This document shows, piece after piece, positions 15,393 through 24,092 of a DNA stretch of 46,869 bases. Position 1 is the first letter of the stretch; every line of letters starts with the position of its first letter. Below the pieces are notes generated by a model. It did no database searches and was not told the DNA's origin. It worked only from the letters and a program-made list of their open reading frames with translations. The position numbers were made by a program, and so were the translations under genes. The stretch comes from Actinomycetota bacterium (GTDB lineage: Bacteria; Actinomycetota; Actinomycetes; Streptosporangiales; Streptosporangiaceae), in NCBI GenBank assembly GCA_019240215.1, contig JAFAYQ010000007.1, positions 1 to 46,869 of the forward strand. The letters run 5' to 3'.

Positions 15393-18300
15393 TCAGGCGG
15401 TGCGGGCGATGTCCTCGCGGTGGGCGATGGCGGCCGCCTCGGTGCGGCTGGCCACTCCGAGCTTGCCGAGGATGTTCGACACGTGGACGCTGGCCGTCTT
15501 GGCCGAGATGAACAGCTCGGCGCCGATCTCGCGGTTGGACCGGCCGGCCGCGATCAGCCGCAGCACCTCGCGCTCGCGGGTGGTCAGCGCGGCCAGCGTG
15601 GCGGCGGCGCCGTCGGCCGCGCCCCCGGCCGCAACCGGCTCCCGGGACTCACCGGTACCCGGGTCGTGCAGCCGGGCCCGGCGGGCCAGGCCGGTCAGGG
15701 CGGCCCGCAGCGGCGCCGCCCGCAGTTCGTCGGCGGTCGCGGCGGCCAGGTCCCACTGCTCCTGGGCGGCGGCCCGGTCACCGGTCTGGGCCAGCGCCTC
15801 GGCCAGCCGCCAGCGGGTGCGGGCCACCTCGTAGACGAACGCGGGCCCGAACTGGTCCAGCACCGTGCGCCAGGCGGCCGGGTCGTTGCTGCCCTGGGCC
15901 CGGCCGAACTCGGCCTCGGCCCGGGCCAGCCAGCCGCGGCCCTCCGGTCCCAGCACCGCCCGCGGCCGGAAGGTGGCGGCCGCGCCCTGGCGAGCCTGGT
16001 CGAGCAGGGTCCGGGCGGCCGTCACCTCGGCCTCGGCCCGGGCCTCGTCCCCGGCCGCCCGGGCCAGCACGGCCCGGTCGGCGTGGGCGCTGATGCCGAT
16101 CGCGACCGGCCGGATGACCGACGGCACGTACCCGTAGTGCTCGTCGTAGTCACCGGCGATGGTGGCCGCGGTCTCGGCCAGGGCCAGGTCGGTGTCGCCC
16201 TGCCAGAGCGCCTGCTCGGCCAGCATCGCCCGGGCCATGTAGGCGCACAGCTTGTCCTGGTCCCAGAGCGGCTCCAGCCACACCCGCCGCTCCGCTACGA
16301 CCGCGTTGCCCCGGGCCACGTCGATGAACAGGGCCATCGCCGACAGCACGGCCTCCGGCAGCGTGGCCACCCGCACCGCCCAGCTGTTGGCCAGCTCCTG
16401 GGCGTGGTCCCAGGCGCCCTGCGCGTAGTGGGCCTGGAAGTGCAGGTGCTGCACGTCGAGGCCGTAGGGCGCGAAGCTGAGGCCGGTCTCGTCGGCCCGC
16501 TGCACGCCCTGGTGGGCGACCAGGGCCGAGGCGGCCAGCTCCCCCAGCTCCAGCTGCGCCCGGGACAAGATCGTGGCCGCCCGCAGCTCGACCCCGAGCA
16601 CGCTGGTCTTGCGGGCCTGCTCGTAGGCGGCGGTGTAGAGCTCGATGGCCTCGTCGTCGCGCCCGTCCCGGCGGGCCACCGACGCCAGCGTGACCAGCGC
16701 GTCGGCCCCGGCCGCGGGGGCGTCGCCGGCCTGGGCCGCCGCCCGGGCCCGCTCGGCCCACTTGGCCGCCGCCTCGTCCTCGAACCCGAGCGCCAGCAGG
16801 GTGCTGGCGTAGGTGGCGATGGCCCGCGCCCGGGTCATCGTGGCCGGCTCCTCGGGCAGCGCGTCGATCGCGGCCCGGGCCACCTGAGCCGCCTCCTGGA
16901 CCAACTGGTAGGAGTCGGACTGAAACAGGTAGTGGGCCAGCCGCTCGCCGGTCTTGGCCACCAGCATCGGGTCGGCCCCGGGCGGCAGGCTCGCCCACAG
17001 CGCCCGCAGCTGGTGCACCGCCCGGACCACGTCTCCGCTGGCGGCGGCGCTGTGGGCCGACTCCAGCACCAGATGGCCGCGGCCCAGGCCGCCGCGCTCC
17101 TCGGCGTCCGGCACCCGGTCCCAGAGCGCCAGCGCCTGGTCGTAGTGGCGGTGCGCCTCGGCCGGGGCGCCCAGCCGTTCGGCTTCGCGGCCCGCCTGGA
17201 TCGACGCGGCGAACGCGCCCGGCACGTCGTGGCTGGCCAGGTAGTGGTGGGCCAGCTCGGCGGCGACGCCCGGGCGCATGGTGGGCGGCGTGCCCTGCTC
17301 CCCGGCCGCCAGCAGCCCGGCCAGCACCCCGTGCAGCCGGGTCCGCTCCCCCGGCAGCAGGTCGGCCTCGACCGCCTCGCGCAGCAGCGCGTGCCGGAAC
17401 GAGTAGCCGTCGCCGTCCGGCACCAGCAGCTGCTGGGTGACGGCCTCGCGGATCGCGTCCTCGTACTCGGCCAGCGGCAGCCCGGACGCGGCCCGGACCA
17501 GCTCGTCATCGGCCTGGCGGCCGGCCACGGCGGCCGCCCGCAGCACCCGCTGGGCGGCGTCGCTCAGCCGCTCCACCCGGCTCAGCAGCAGCGCGGCCAG
17601 GTCCTCGGGCAGCGCCTGGCGGCCGCCGCGCCCGCCCGAGGTGGCCGCCAGCAGCTCCTCGGCGTAGTAGGCGTTGCCCTCGGCCCGGCCGATGATGCTG
17701 TTCAGCTCGGCCGCGTCGAGGCCGCCGGAGCGCAGCCCGGCCAGCGCGGTCAGGTGCTCGGCCAGCGCCGTCGCGTTCAGCGGGCCCAGCCGCAGCGCGG
17801 TGACGCTCGGCAGCCGCTGCAGCTCGGCCGCCAGCGGCCGCAGCGGGTGCCGCCGGTGCAGGTCGTCGGTGCGGTAGGTGCCGATCAGGGCGACCCGCTC
17901 GGTCCGCAGCACCCGGGACAGGAACGTGAGCAGGTCCCGGGTCGAGGCGTCGGCCCAGTGCAGATCCTCGAACACCAGCAGCACCGGCGCGGTGGCGGAC
18001 AGCTCACCGAGCAGCCCGAGCACGGCCCCGAACATCTGCTGCCGGGCGGTGCCGACGTTCTCCTCGCCGTCGGCGGTGCCGGGCGCCCCCTCGGGCAGCA
18101 GGCGGCCGAGCACCGGCCGGGTGGCCAGCGCCTCCAGCAGCCGCGGCCCGGCCGGGGCGGCCGAGGTCGCGCTGCGCAGCGCGTCTGCCAGCGGCAGGTA
18201 GGGCACGCTCTCGCCCAGCTCGGCGCAGTGCCCGGACAGCACGATGAACCCCTGCCCGGCCGCCCGCCGGGTCACCTCGGTGACCAGCCGGGTCTTGCCC

Positions 18301-18446
18301 ACGCCGGCGTCGCCACTGATCAGCGCGACCACCGCCTGCCGGGAGGCGGCGTCGTCGAGCAGCGTCAGCAGGCGGGCGAGCTCCTGGTCCCGGCCGACCA
18401 GGCGGCTCCAGGTGCCCTCCGTCCCCGTTGTGGCCTCCGACAACAT
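15393..18446 (-). CDS. LuxR-family regulator with N-terminal AAA ATPase (LAL type)
   Basis: Large 1017-residue regulator. Walker A GDAGVGKT is at 45-52 and the Walker B region is LLVFEDLHWADA. A long helical, TPR-like middle follows. The last about 70 residues are a LuxR helix-turn-helix (LTTREREVLRLIAAGRSNRE then IGAELFISAKTASVHVSNIL). Such LAL proteins activate secondary-metabolite or catabolic genes in Actinobacteria. Start ATG 18446, with GATACT (18453-18458) 6 bases upstream. The PqqD-like gene follows 51 bases downstream on the same strand, so it heads the peptide block and is its likely regulator. Divergent from the cupin gene. A 14-base palindrome (15357-15370) lies beyond its stop. 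Confidence 0.9.
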   Translation of the reverse strand: MLSEATTGTEGTWSRLVGRDQELARLLTLLDDAASRQAVVALISGDAGVGKTRLVTEVTRRAAGQGFIVLSGHCAELGESVPYLPLADALRSATSAAPAGPRLLEALATRPVLGRLLPEGAPGTADGEENVGTARQQMFGAVLGLLGELSATAPVLLVFEDLHWADASTRDLLTFLSRVLRTERVALIGTYRTDDLHRRHPLRPLAAELQRLPSVTALRLGPLNATALAEHLTALAGLRSGGLDAAELNSIIGRAEGNAYYAEELLAATSGGRGGRQALPEDLAALLLSRVERLSDAAQRVLRAAAVAGRQADDELVRAASGLPLAEYEDAIREAVTQQLLVPDGDGYSFRHALLREAVEADLLPGERTRLHGVLAGLLAAGEQGTPPTMRPGVAAELAHHYLASHDVPGAFAASIQAGREAERLGAPAEAHRHYDQALALWDRVPDAEERGGLGRGHLVLESAHSAAASGDVVRAVHQLRALWASLPPGADPMLVAKTGERLAHYLFQSDSYQLVQEAAQVARAAIDALPEEPATMTRARAIATYASTLLALGFEDEAAAKWAERARAAAQAGDAPAAGADALVTLASVARRDGRDDEAIELYTAAYEQARKTSVLGVELRAATILSRAQLELGELAASALVAHQGVQRADETGLSFAPYGLDVQHLHFQAHYAQGAWDHAQELANSWAVRVATLPEAVLSAMALFIDVARGNAVVAERRVWLEPLWDQDKLCAYMARAMLAEQALWQGDTDLALAETAATIAGDYDEHYGYVPSVIRPVAIGISAHADRAVLARAAGDEARAEAEVTAARTLLDQARQGAAATFRPRAVLGPEGRGWLARAEAEFGRAQGSNDPAAWRTVLDQFGPAFVYEVARTRWRLAEALAQTGDRAAAQEQWDLAAATADELRAAPLRAALTGLARRARLHDPGTGESREPVAAGGAADGAAATLAALTTREREVLRLIAAGRSNREIGAELFISAKTASVHVSNILGKLGVASRTEAAAIAHREDIARTA

Positions 18447-18486
18447 GCCCCGAGTATCGCACCAGGGCCGGACAGTTCCGACTCAT

Positions 18487-18492
18487 TAAGCT
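18487..18492 (+). promoter_or_regulatory. -10 hexamer (TAAGCT) of the cupin gene
   Basis: TAAGCT ends exactly 6 bases before ATG 18499, predicting a leaderless mRNA. The opposing LuxR-family -10 (18453-18458) is only 28 bases away, so the two promoters are back to back. Confidence 0.55.
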
Positions 18493-18498
18493 GGCGGC

Positions 18499-18894
18499 AT
18501 GAGCGAGCTGAGGCTGATCCACGGCGCCGACCTGTCCGCCAGTACCGCCCAGACCACCGGGATGCAGCGGTCGGCGGCGATCTCCGGCGACCTGGTCGGG
18601 GCCCGCGACCTGTGGATGGGCCGGACCGTGGTGCTGCCCGGGGCGTCCTCGGGCGACCACCACCACGGCGAGTCGGAGACCGGCATCTACGTGGTTTCCG
18701 GGCATCCGGTGTTCGTGTTCCGGGACCCGGCCAGCGGCGAGATCACCCGGCTGGAGACCGGCCCGGGCGACTACGTGTGGGTCCCGCCGCACGTGCCGCA
18801 CCGGGAGGAGAATCCGTCCCCGGACACCGAGGCGGTGGTGGTGATCGCCCGCTCCACCCAGGAAGCGATCGTGGTCAACGTGCCGTCGCTGTAG
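18499..18894 (+). CDS. Single-domain cupin protein
   Basis: Small beta-barrel protein of 131 residues. The metal-binding cupin motif 1 is DHHHGESETGIYVVSG (about residues 54-69) and motif 2 is GDYVWVPPHVPHREEN (about 93-108), so the His/Glu metal ligands are present. Could be a sugar isomerase, dioxygenase or small-molecule sensor; not decidable. It is divergent from the LuxR-family regulator with 52 bases between the start codons and may be co-regulated with it. Its 3' end overlaps the convergent arfB gene by 20 bases. Confidence 0.82.
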   Translation: MSELRLIHGADLSASTAQTTGMQRSAAISGDLVGARDLWMGRTVVLPGASSGDHHHGESETGIYVVSGHPVFVFRDPASGEITRLETGPGDYVWVPPHVPHREENPSPDTEAVVVIARSTQEAIVVNVPSL

Positions 18895-19330
18895 ATAACT
18901 CGTCGCCCGGGCGGACCTGGCGGTTGCGCTTGACCGCGCCGCGGCGCCGTTTGTCGGTGATCCGGCGCTCCTTGGCCCGGCGGCTGGGCTTGGTCGCCAC
19001 CCGGGGCGCGGGCGGCGGCGCGATCGCCTCGCGGATCAGGTTGGCCATCCGGCCGCGGGCCGCCCGCCGGTTGAGCAGCTGACTGCGCTGCTCGGAGGCG
19101 ACCACGGTGAGCACGCCGTCCTCGCCGACCCGGCCGCGCAGATTGTCCAGCGCCCGCACCCGGGCGTACTCGGGCAGCGCCGGTGACCGGGAGATGTCGA
19201 ACGACAGCTCGACCCGGGTGTCGGCCGTGTTCACGCCCTGGCCGCCCGGTCCCGACGACCGCGAGAACCGTTCGTGCAGCTCACCGGCGGGGATCACCAG
19301 CCAGCTGTTGACCCGCAGATCGTCGGCCAC
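18875..19330 (-). CDS. arfB: Alternative ribosome-rescue factor ArfB (GGQ peptidyl-tRNA hydrolase)
   Basis: Frees stalled ribosomes by hydrolysing peptidyl-tRNA. 151 residues from GTG 19330. The catalytic loop SGPGGQGVNTADTRVEL carries GGQ, and the basic C-terminal tail (PSRRAKERRITDKRRRGAVK then RNRQVRP), which in ArfB enters the empty mRNA channel, is present. An open frame continues upstream to 19489, but that part is antisense-like and overlaps hemQ; GTG 19330 lies 2 bases after the hemQ stop, so translation is probably coupled. Length is normal for the family (about 140). Confidence 0.88.
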   Translation of the reverse strand: MADDLRVNSWLVIPAGELHERFSRSSGPGGQGVNTADTRVELSFDISRSPALPEYARVRALDNLRGRVGEDGVLTVVASEQRSQLLNRRAARGRMANLIREAIAPPPAPRVATKPSRRAKERRITDKRRRGAVKRNRQVRPGDELSTATAR

Positions 19331-19332
19331 CG

Positions 19333-20076
19333 TTACGGGAGGGCGCTGACCAGCTCGCGGACGGGCTTGCGGCGGCCGGTGTAGAACGGGATCTCCACCC
19401 GGGTGTGCCGCCGGGCCTCGGCCCCGCGCAGGTGCCGCATGAGGTCGACGATGCGGTGCAGTTCGTCGGCTTCGAAGGCCAGGATCCACTCGTAGTCGTT
19501 GAGCGAGAAGCTGGCCACGGTGTTGGCCCGCACGTCCGGGTACTCGCGCGCCATCATGCCGTGCTCGGCCAGCTGCTTACGGCGCTCACCGGTGTCCATC
19601 AGATACCACTCGTAGGACCGCACGAACGGGTAGACGCTGACGTAGTTGCGCGCCTGTTCATCGGCCAGGAAGGCCGGGACGTGGCCCTTGTTGAACTCGG
19701 CCGGCCGGTGCAGGGCCATCACCGACCAGACCGGCTCGCTGGCCCGGCCGAGCCGGGTCCGCCGGAACTGGGAGTAGATCTCCTGCAGGTCATCGGACGT
19801 CGGCGCGTGCCACCAGAACATGTAGTCGGCGTCCGCCCGCAGGCCCTGCACGTCGTAGCAGCCCCGGGTGGTGGTGCCCTTGCCGGCCGCCTGGTCGAGC
19901 AGCTCGGTCACCTCGCGGGCGAGCTCGTCGCGGGTGCCGTTGCCGCCCGGGTCGTCCAGCGCGGCCCGGTCGGACACCCGGAACACCGACCACATCGTGT
20001 AGCGGATCAGCTCGTTCAGGTCCCGCGCCTTGGGCCGGGTCCCCTCCGCGCGTCCCGCTTCGTCGTTGGCAGCCAT
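19333..20076 (-). CDS. hemQ: Coproheme decarboxylase (HemQ/ChdC)
   Basis: Last enzyme of the coproporphyrin-dependent haem pathway: peroxide-driven decarboxylation of coproheme III to haem b. A chlorite-dismutase-fold protein of 247 residues. The haem-ligand histidine region is [30 protein letters not shown] carries the conserved tyrosine region used in decarboxylation; [14 protein letters not shown] and [14 protein letters not shown] also fit. ATG 20076 is preferred over GTG 20094 because GACAAT (20083-20088) lies 6 bases upstream. Neighbours hemY and hemE complete the late pathway; the ferrochelatase is not in the window. Confidence 0.93.
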   Translation of the reverse strand: MAANDEAGRAEGTRPKARDLNELIRYTMWSVFRVSDRAALDDPGGNGTRDELAREVTELLDQAAGKGTTTRGCYDVQGLRADADYMFWWHAPTSDDLQEIYSQFRRTRLGRASEPVWSVMALHRPAEFNKGHVPAFLADEQARNYVSVYPFVRSYEWYLMDTGERRKQLAEHGMMAREYPDVRANTVASFSLNDYEWILAFEADELHRIVDLMRHLRGAEARRHTRVEIPFYTGRRKPVRELVSALP

Positions 20077-20134
20077 GTACCCATTGTCGGGCACGACGCC
20101 GGCCTAGTGGGTCACGCGGGTTGCTACCAGCTTT

Positions 20135-21574
20135 TTATTCTGGGATGAAAAAGTCGCGTATCCGGTCGGCCGCCCGCTGTGCGGTCCCGATACAGGCGGG
20201 GATCCCGACGCCGGCGTAGGCCGCGCCGCACACCGCCAGCCCCGGCTGAGCCGCGATGGCGGTCTCGATCGTGGCCACCCGGTCCAGGTGGCCGACCGCG
20301 TACTGGGGCAGGCCGCCACCCCAGCGGGTGACCCGGGCGTCGACCGGCGGGCCCTGCGCGCCGGTCTGCTCAGCCAGGTCGGCGGCGGCCAGCGCGACCA
20401 GGTCGGTGTCGTCGCGCTGGAGCACGCTCTCCTCCCCGATCCGGCCGATCGAGCAGCGGACGATGTCGATCGGGTCGTCGCGGCCGGGCTGGGCGGCCAG
20501 GTGCGGCCACTTGACGGTGGAGAACGTGACCGCCTTGACCGCTTGGCGCTCGACCGCGGGCACCAGGTAGCCGCTGCGGGCCTGGCCCTGGGTGGCCGGG
20601 AAGCGGGAGCGCGGGTAGGCGAGGGTGACGATGGCCATGCTGGCGTACTCGATCGCGGCCAGCGCGGCGGCCGCCGCCGAGGCCCCGGGCACGCCGTTCA
20701 GCAGCCGGGCCGCGGGCCGGGCGGGCAGCGCCAGCACCACCGCGTCGGCCTCGAGGTACTCGGGGTCGGCGGCCGACCCCACCGTCAGCCGCCACCCGTG
20801 CTGGGTGCGGGCCAGCTCGCGGACGGTGGCGCGGGTCCGGATGGTGGCCTTGGCGGCGGCCGCCACCGCGGCCGGCAGCTCGCCGAGACCGCCGGCCAGC
20901 GTGGTGAACACGGCCGGCCGGGGCGCGGGCTCTCCCCCATCGGCCGGGGCCGCGGGCGGGGCCGGGATCAGCGACGCGGCCGCCTCGGCGAGCGACCGGT
21001 GGGGGCCGGCGGCGGCGGCCAGCGGGCCCAGCGTGGCCTCGAACGACAGCTCGTCCGAGCGGCCCGCGTAGACCCCGCCCAGCAGCGGGTCGACCAGCCG
21101 GTCGACCAGCTCGGGCCCGAACCGGGCGCCCACGTAGGCGGCCACCGGCACGTCACCGTCGCGGGCGGTGGGGGGCAGCTCGAGGTCCTGGCGGGCCCGG
21201 GCCAGCCCGGCCGGCGACAGCACCCCGCTGGCGGCCAGCCCGTCCAGGTCGGCGGGGACGCCCATGAACTGGCGGGGCGGCAGCGGGTGGACGGCGCCCC
21301 GGCTCCAGATCCCGGACGCGGTGGTGCCGGGCAGCACCAGCTGCTCCCCCAGCCCGACCGCCTTGATCAGGTCGGTGCCTTCCGGCCGCCGCCGCAGCAG
21401 GGCCTCGGCGCCCGCGTCGACCGACACCCCGGCCACCTCGGAGGCGGTCAGCTTGCCGCCCAGCCGCGGCGATCCCTCGAGCACGGTGACGTCGGCCGGC
21501 TCGTCCCGCAGGAACCAGGCGGCCGCCAGCCCGGCGATACCGCCGCCGACGATGACCACATGCCGATTGCTCAC
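20135..21574 (-). CDS. hemY: Coproporphyrinogen III oxidase (HemY/CgoX)
   Basis: FAD enzyme of 479 residues that oxidises coproporphyrinogen III to coproporphyrin III in the Gram-positive pathway (protoporphyrinogen oxidase fold). It shows the FAD motif VVIVGGGIAGLAAAWFL at the N terminus, LEGSPRLGGKL, and the C-terminal block LAVCGAAYAGVGIPACIGTA. GTG start; -10 TAAGCT (21581-21586) is 6 bases upstream. The hemQ start is about 60 bases beyond the stop. Confidence 0.92.
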   Translation of the reverse strand: MSNRHVVIVGGGIAGLAAAWFLRDEPADVTVLEGSPRLGGKLTASEVAGVSVDAGAEALLRRRPEGTDLIKAVGLGEQLVLPGTTASGIWSRGAVHPLPPRQFMGVPADLDGLAASGVLSPAGLARARQDLELPPTARDGDVPVAAYVGARFGPELVDRLVDPLLGGVYAGRSDELSFEATLGPLAAAAGPHRSLAEAAASLIPAPPAAPADGGEPAPRPAVFTTLAGGLGELPAAVAAAAKATIRTRATVRELARTQHGWRLTVGSAADPEYLEADAVVLALPARPAARLLNGVPGASAAAAALAAIEYASMAIVTLAYPRSRFPATQGQARSGYLVPAVERQAVKAVTFSTVKWPHLAAQPGRDDPIDIVRCSIGRIGEESVLQRDDTDLVALAAADLAEQTGAQGPPVDARVTRWGGGLPQYAVGHLDRVATIETAIAAQPGLAVCGAAYAGVGIPACIGTAQRAADRIRDFFIPE

Positions 21575-21580
21575 TGTGAC

Positions 21581-21586
21581 AGCTTA
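21581..21586 (-). promoter_or_regulatory. -10 hexamer (TAAGCT) of hemY
   Basis: Minus-strand TAAGCT ends 6 bases before the hemY GTG. It shares two bases with the plus-strand -10 of the DsbA-like gene. Confidence 0.6.
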
Positions 21587-21590
21587 GGGT
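21585..21590 (+). promoter_or_regulatory. -10 hexamer (TAGGGT) of the DsbA-like gene
   Basis: TAGGGT ends 7 bases before ATG 21598. Overlap with the hemY -10 means both promoters cannot be occupied at the same time. Confidence 0.5.
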
Positions 21591-21597
21591 TGGGAGT

Positions 21598-22227
21598 ATG
21601 CGGGTCGACATCTGGAGCGACGTGGTGTGCCCCTGGTGCTACGTGGGCAAGGCACGTTTTGAGAAAGCGCTGGCCGGCTTCGACGGCCGCGACGACGTGG
21701 AAGTCGTCTACCACTCGTTCGAGCTGGATCCGGCCTGGCCTGCGGGTCAGAGCATGCCGATCATGGAGATGCTGGCCACCAAGTACCAGCTGTCGCCGGC
21801 CGACGCCGAAGCGGCCGAGGGGCGGGTGGCGGCGCTGGCCGAGGCCGAGGGGCTCCCGTTCCGGACCGACCGGTCGCTGGGCAACACGTTCGACCTGCAC
21901 CGGGTGCTGCATCTGGCCCACGACCAGGGCTTCCAGCACCGGCTGGTGGACGGCATCTACCGGGCCTACTTCGGCGCGGCGGCCGACGTGTTCGATCCCG
22001 ACGTGGTGGCCGAGCTGGGCGAAGAGGCCGGTCTCGACCCCGAGGACGTGCACCAGGTGCTGGACTCCGACGACTACACCGCCGACGTCCGCGAAGATGA
22101 GGAACAGGCCCGCCAGATCGGCATCAACGGCGTGCCGTTCTTCGTGCTCGACGGCCGCCTGGGGGTTTCGGGCGCCCAGTCCGCCGAGGTCTTCTCCGAA
22201 GCGCTACGCCAGGCTGCGGCTGGCTAA
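21598..22227 (+). CDS. DsbA-family thioredoxin-fold oxidoreductase (FrnE-like)
   Basis: Cytoplasmic thiol-disulfide oxidoreductase of 209 residues. No signal peptide. The redox motif CPWC lies at the end of strand 1 (SDVVCPWCYVGKARFEKAL), and NGVPFFVLDG carries the cis-proline that faces it. A helical insertion lies between. The family includes FrnE and 2-hydroxychromene-2-carboxylate isomerase, but the CxxC argues for a redox role, perhaps oxidative-stress related. It is transcribed divergently from hemY from an overlapping promoter, and its 3' end overlaps the convergent thioesterase by 24 bases. Confidence 0.9.
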   Translation: MRVDIWSDVVCPWCYVGKARFEKALAGFDGRDDVEVVYHSFELDPAWPAGQSMPIMEMLATKYQLSPADAEAAEGRVAALAEAEGLPFRTDRSLGNTFDLHRVLHLAHDQGFQHRLVDGIYRAYFGAAADVFDPDVVAELGEEAGLDPEDVHQVLDSDDYTADVREDEEQARQIGINGVPFFVLDGRLGVSGAQSAEVFSEALRQAAAG

Positions 22228-22671
22228 GGCCGACATCCGGGTGACGGCCATCATCGTCGCCTGGATCAGCGCCACCACCGTCCGCTGCCCGTCCTCGCCG
22301 GTCCCATAGACCTCTCCGCGGCAGGTGGTGAGCGTGCGCCCGGCCCGGATCACCCGGCCCGCGGCCACGAACCGCGGATGGGCGGCCGGAGCGATCAGGT
22401 TCATGGTGAAGTCGACGGTCAGCACGTCCCGGTCGGCCGGGAACAGCGTGTAGGCCGCGTACCCGCAGGCCGAGTCGGCGATGGTGGTGATCGCGCCGGC
22501 GTGCACGAACCCGTGCTGCTGGGTCAGGTCGGGCCGGCTGGCCAGCCCGAGCTCGCACAGGCCGCGTTCCAGCCGTTCGACCCGCACGCCGAGGGTGGTC
22601 AGCAGGGTCTGGCGGACGATGCTGGCGCGGACCCGGGCTTCGACCTCGGGGCCGAGGACCTCCTCGGTCAC
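22204..22671 (-). CDS. PaaI-family hotdog thioesterase
   Basis: Acyl-CoA thioesterase of 155 residues with the hotdog fold. The central helix [20 protein letters not shown] and the strand [11 protein letters not shown] match the PaaI/YdiI group. The GTG overlaps the hemE stop (GTGA), so it is translationally coupled to hemE; a link to haem synthesis is not known. Substrate not determinable. Confidence 0.88.
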   Translation of the reverse strand: MTEEVLGPEVEARVRASIVRQTLLTTLGVRVERLERGLCELGLASRPDLTQQHGFVHAGAITTIADSACGYAAYTLFPADRDVLTVDFTMNLIAPAAHPRFVAAGRVIRAGRTLTTCRGEVYGTGEDGQRTVVALIQATMMAVTRMSALASRSLA

Positions 22672-23738
22672 TGGGCGGTCGCTTCGTGGACCAGGTCGGT
22701 GAGGCGGGCCAGCTGGGCGGGGTCGGTATCGGGGAGGACGCCGTGACCGAGGTTGAAGATGTGGCTTTCGGCGGCGCGGGCGCGGGTGAGGACGTCGCGG
22801 GCGCGGGCGGCCACCACCTCCCAGGGGGCGAGCAGGACGGCGGGGTCAAGGTTGCCCTGCAGGGCGGTGCCGGCCGCCACCCGCATGGCCGCCTCGTCGA
22901 GGGGGACGCGCCAGTCGACGCCGACCACGTCGGCGCCGGCGTCGCGCATGACACCGAGGAGCTCACCGGTGCCGACGCCGAAGTGGATACGGGGCACGTC
23001 GTAGGCGGCCAGGGCGGTGAAGATCGCGCTGGTGTGCGGGAGCACGAACTCGCGGTAGTCAGCCGGGGAGAGCGCGCCGACCCAGGAGTCGAACAGCTGG
23101 ACGGCGGCCACGCCCGCCGTCGCCTGGATCTCCAGGAACGAGGTGGTGATGGCGGTGAGCCTGCTCATCAAGCGGTGCCACAGGGCCGGGTCGCCGTACA
23201 TGAGCGCCCGGGTCTTGTCGTGATGGCGGGACGGGCCGCCCTCGATCAGGTAGCTGGCCAGCGTGAACGGGGCGCCCGCGAAGCCGATCAGCGGGGTCGC
23301 GCCGAGCTCGCCGGTCAGGGTGGCGACCGCCTCGGTGACGTAGGGGACGTCGGTCGGCTCCAGTGGGCGCAGCTGCTCCAGGTCGGCGGCGTCGCGGACC
23401 GGGCTGTCGAGCACCGGGCCGACCCCGGGCTTGATGTCGATGCCGACGCCGATCGCCTTCAGCGGGACCACGATGTCGCTGTAGAAAATGGCCGCGTCGA
23501 CCGGGAAGCGGCGGACCGGCTGCAGGGTGATCTCGGTGATCAGGTCGGGCCGGGTGCACGACTCGAGCATCGGCACGCCCGCCCGGACCTCCCGGTACTC
23601 CGGCAGCGAGCGGCCAGCCTGCCGCATGTACCAGACCGGGGTGTACGGCACCGGCTCCCGGCGGCAGGCGCGCAGGAACGGCGAATCCTTGGCGAGCACA
23701 CCAGGGATCGTCTCACACCGGCCGCGGACAACGGACAC
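22668..23738 (-). CDS. hemE: Uroporphyrinogen III decarboxylase
   Basis: Converts uroporphyrinogen III to coproporphyrinogen III, the last step shared by the haem branches. 356 residues. Signature [14 protein letters not shown] near the N terminus; [40 protein letters not shown] and [10 protein letters not shown] are all conserved. GTG 23738 is chosen because GGGAGG lies 9 bases upstream; ATG 23759 adds seven residues and GTG 23699 would remove thirteen. The product feeds HemY and HemQ encoded nearby on the same strand. Confidence 0.93.
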   Translation of the reverse strand: MSVVRGRCETIPGVLAKDSPFLRACRREPVPYTPVWYMRQAGRSLPEYREVRAGVPMLESCTRPDLITEITLQPVRRFPVDAAIFYSDIVVPLKAIGVGIDIKPGVGPVLDSPVRDAADLEQLRPLEPTDVPYVTEAVATLTGELGATPLIGFAGAPFTLASYLIEGGPSRHHDKTRALMYGDPALWHRLMSRLTAITTSFLEIQATAGVAAVQLFDSWVGALSPADYREFVLPHTSAIFTALAAYDVPRIHFGVGTGELLGVMRDAGADVVGVDWRVPLDEAAMRVAAGTALQGNLDPAVLLAPWEVVAARARDVLTRARAAESHIFNLGHGVLPDTDPAQLARLTDLVHEATAQ

Positions 23739-23824
23739 GCCGGGCAACCTCCCGCGCATTGTCGTACGCCCGTGTCACTATCGGTTAAGCCCCCACCACG
23801 TCGCGCCGAAGGAGGGAACCGGCC

Positions 23825-24037
23825 ATGAGCCAGATGCCCTGGTACTGTCCCGGATGCGCTGCCGAGCAGCTGTTCGAGCAGTTCCACGAATTGGCCGGGA
23901 GCTGCCCGGACTCGCCGGACGGGCACTGCCCGGAGTGGGCTTGCGGTTCGTGCGGCACCGCGCTGATCGTGGGCTTCCTGCCGCAGGAGGAGCCGTTCCG
24001 TTCGGTTACACCACGTGACACCGGCCGGGCGGCATGA
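23825..24037 (+). CDS. Small six-cysteine zinc-ribbon-like protein
   Basis: 70 residues with a strong ribosome-binding site (AAGGAGG). CPGC (8-11) and CGSC (40-43) form a CxxC pair of pairs, with two more cysteines at 27 and 35, so binding of one zinc ion is likely. Not a family I can name. It lies just upstream of the DUF3000-rnd-dedA unit on the same strand and may belong to it, though that unit has its own promoter. Confidence 0.7.
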   Translation: MSQMPWYCPGCAAEQLFEQFHELAGSCPDSPDGHCPEWACGSCGTALIVGFLPQEEPFRSVTPRDTGRAA

Positions 24038-24080
24038 CGCTGCGCACCGAAACCTGCACGAGAAAGCAGCGGGCGCGGCA

Positions 24081-24086
24081 TACGCT
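24081..24086 (+). promoter_or_regulatory. -10 hexamer (TACGCT) of the DUF3000 unit
   Basis: TACGCT ends exactly 6 bases before ATG 24093 and decides that start over the GTG/ATG codons further upstream. Confidence 0.55.
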
Positions 24087-24092
24087 CTGTAT

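Noticed and set aside
15036..19082. Very long plus-strand open frame antisense to the LuxR-family gene
   Set aside because: High GC suppresses stop codons; the translation is a low-complexity G/R/Q/V mix with no domain, while the minus strand encodes a complete LAL regulator.
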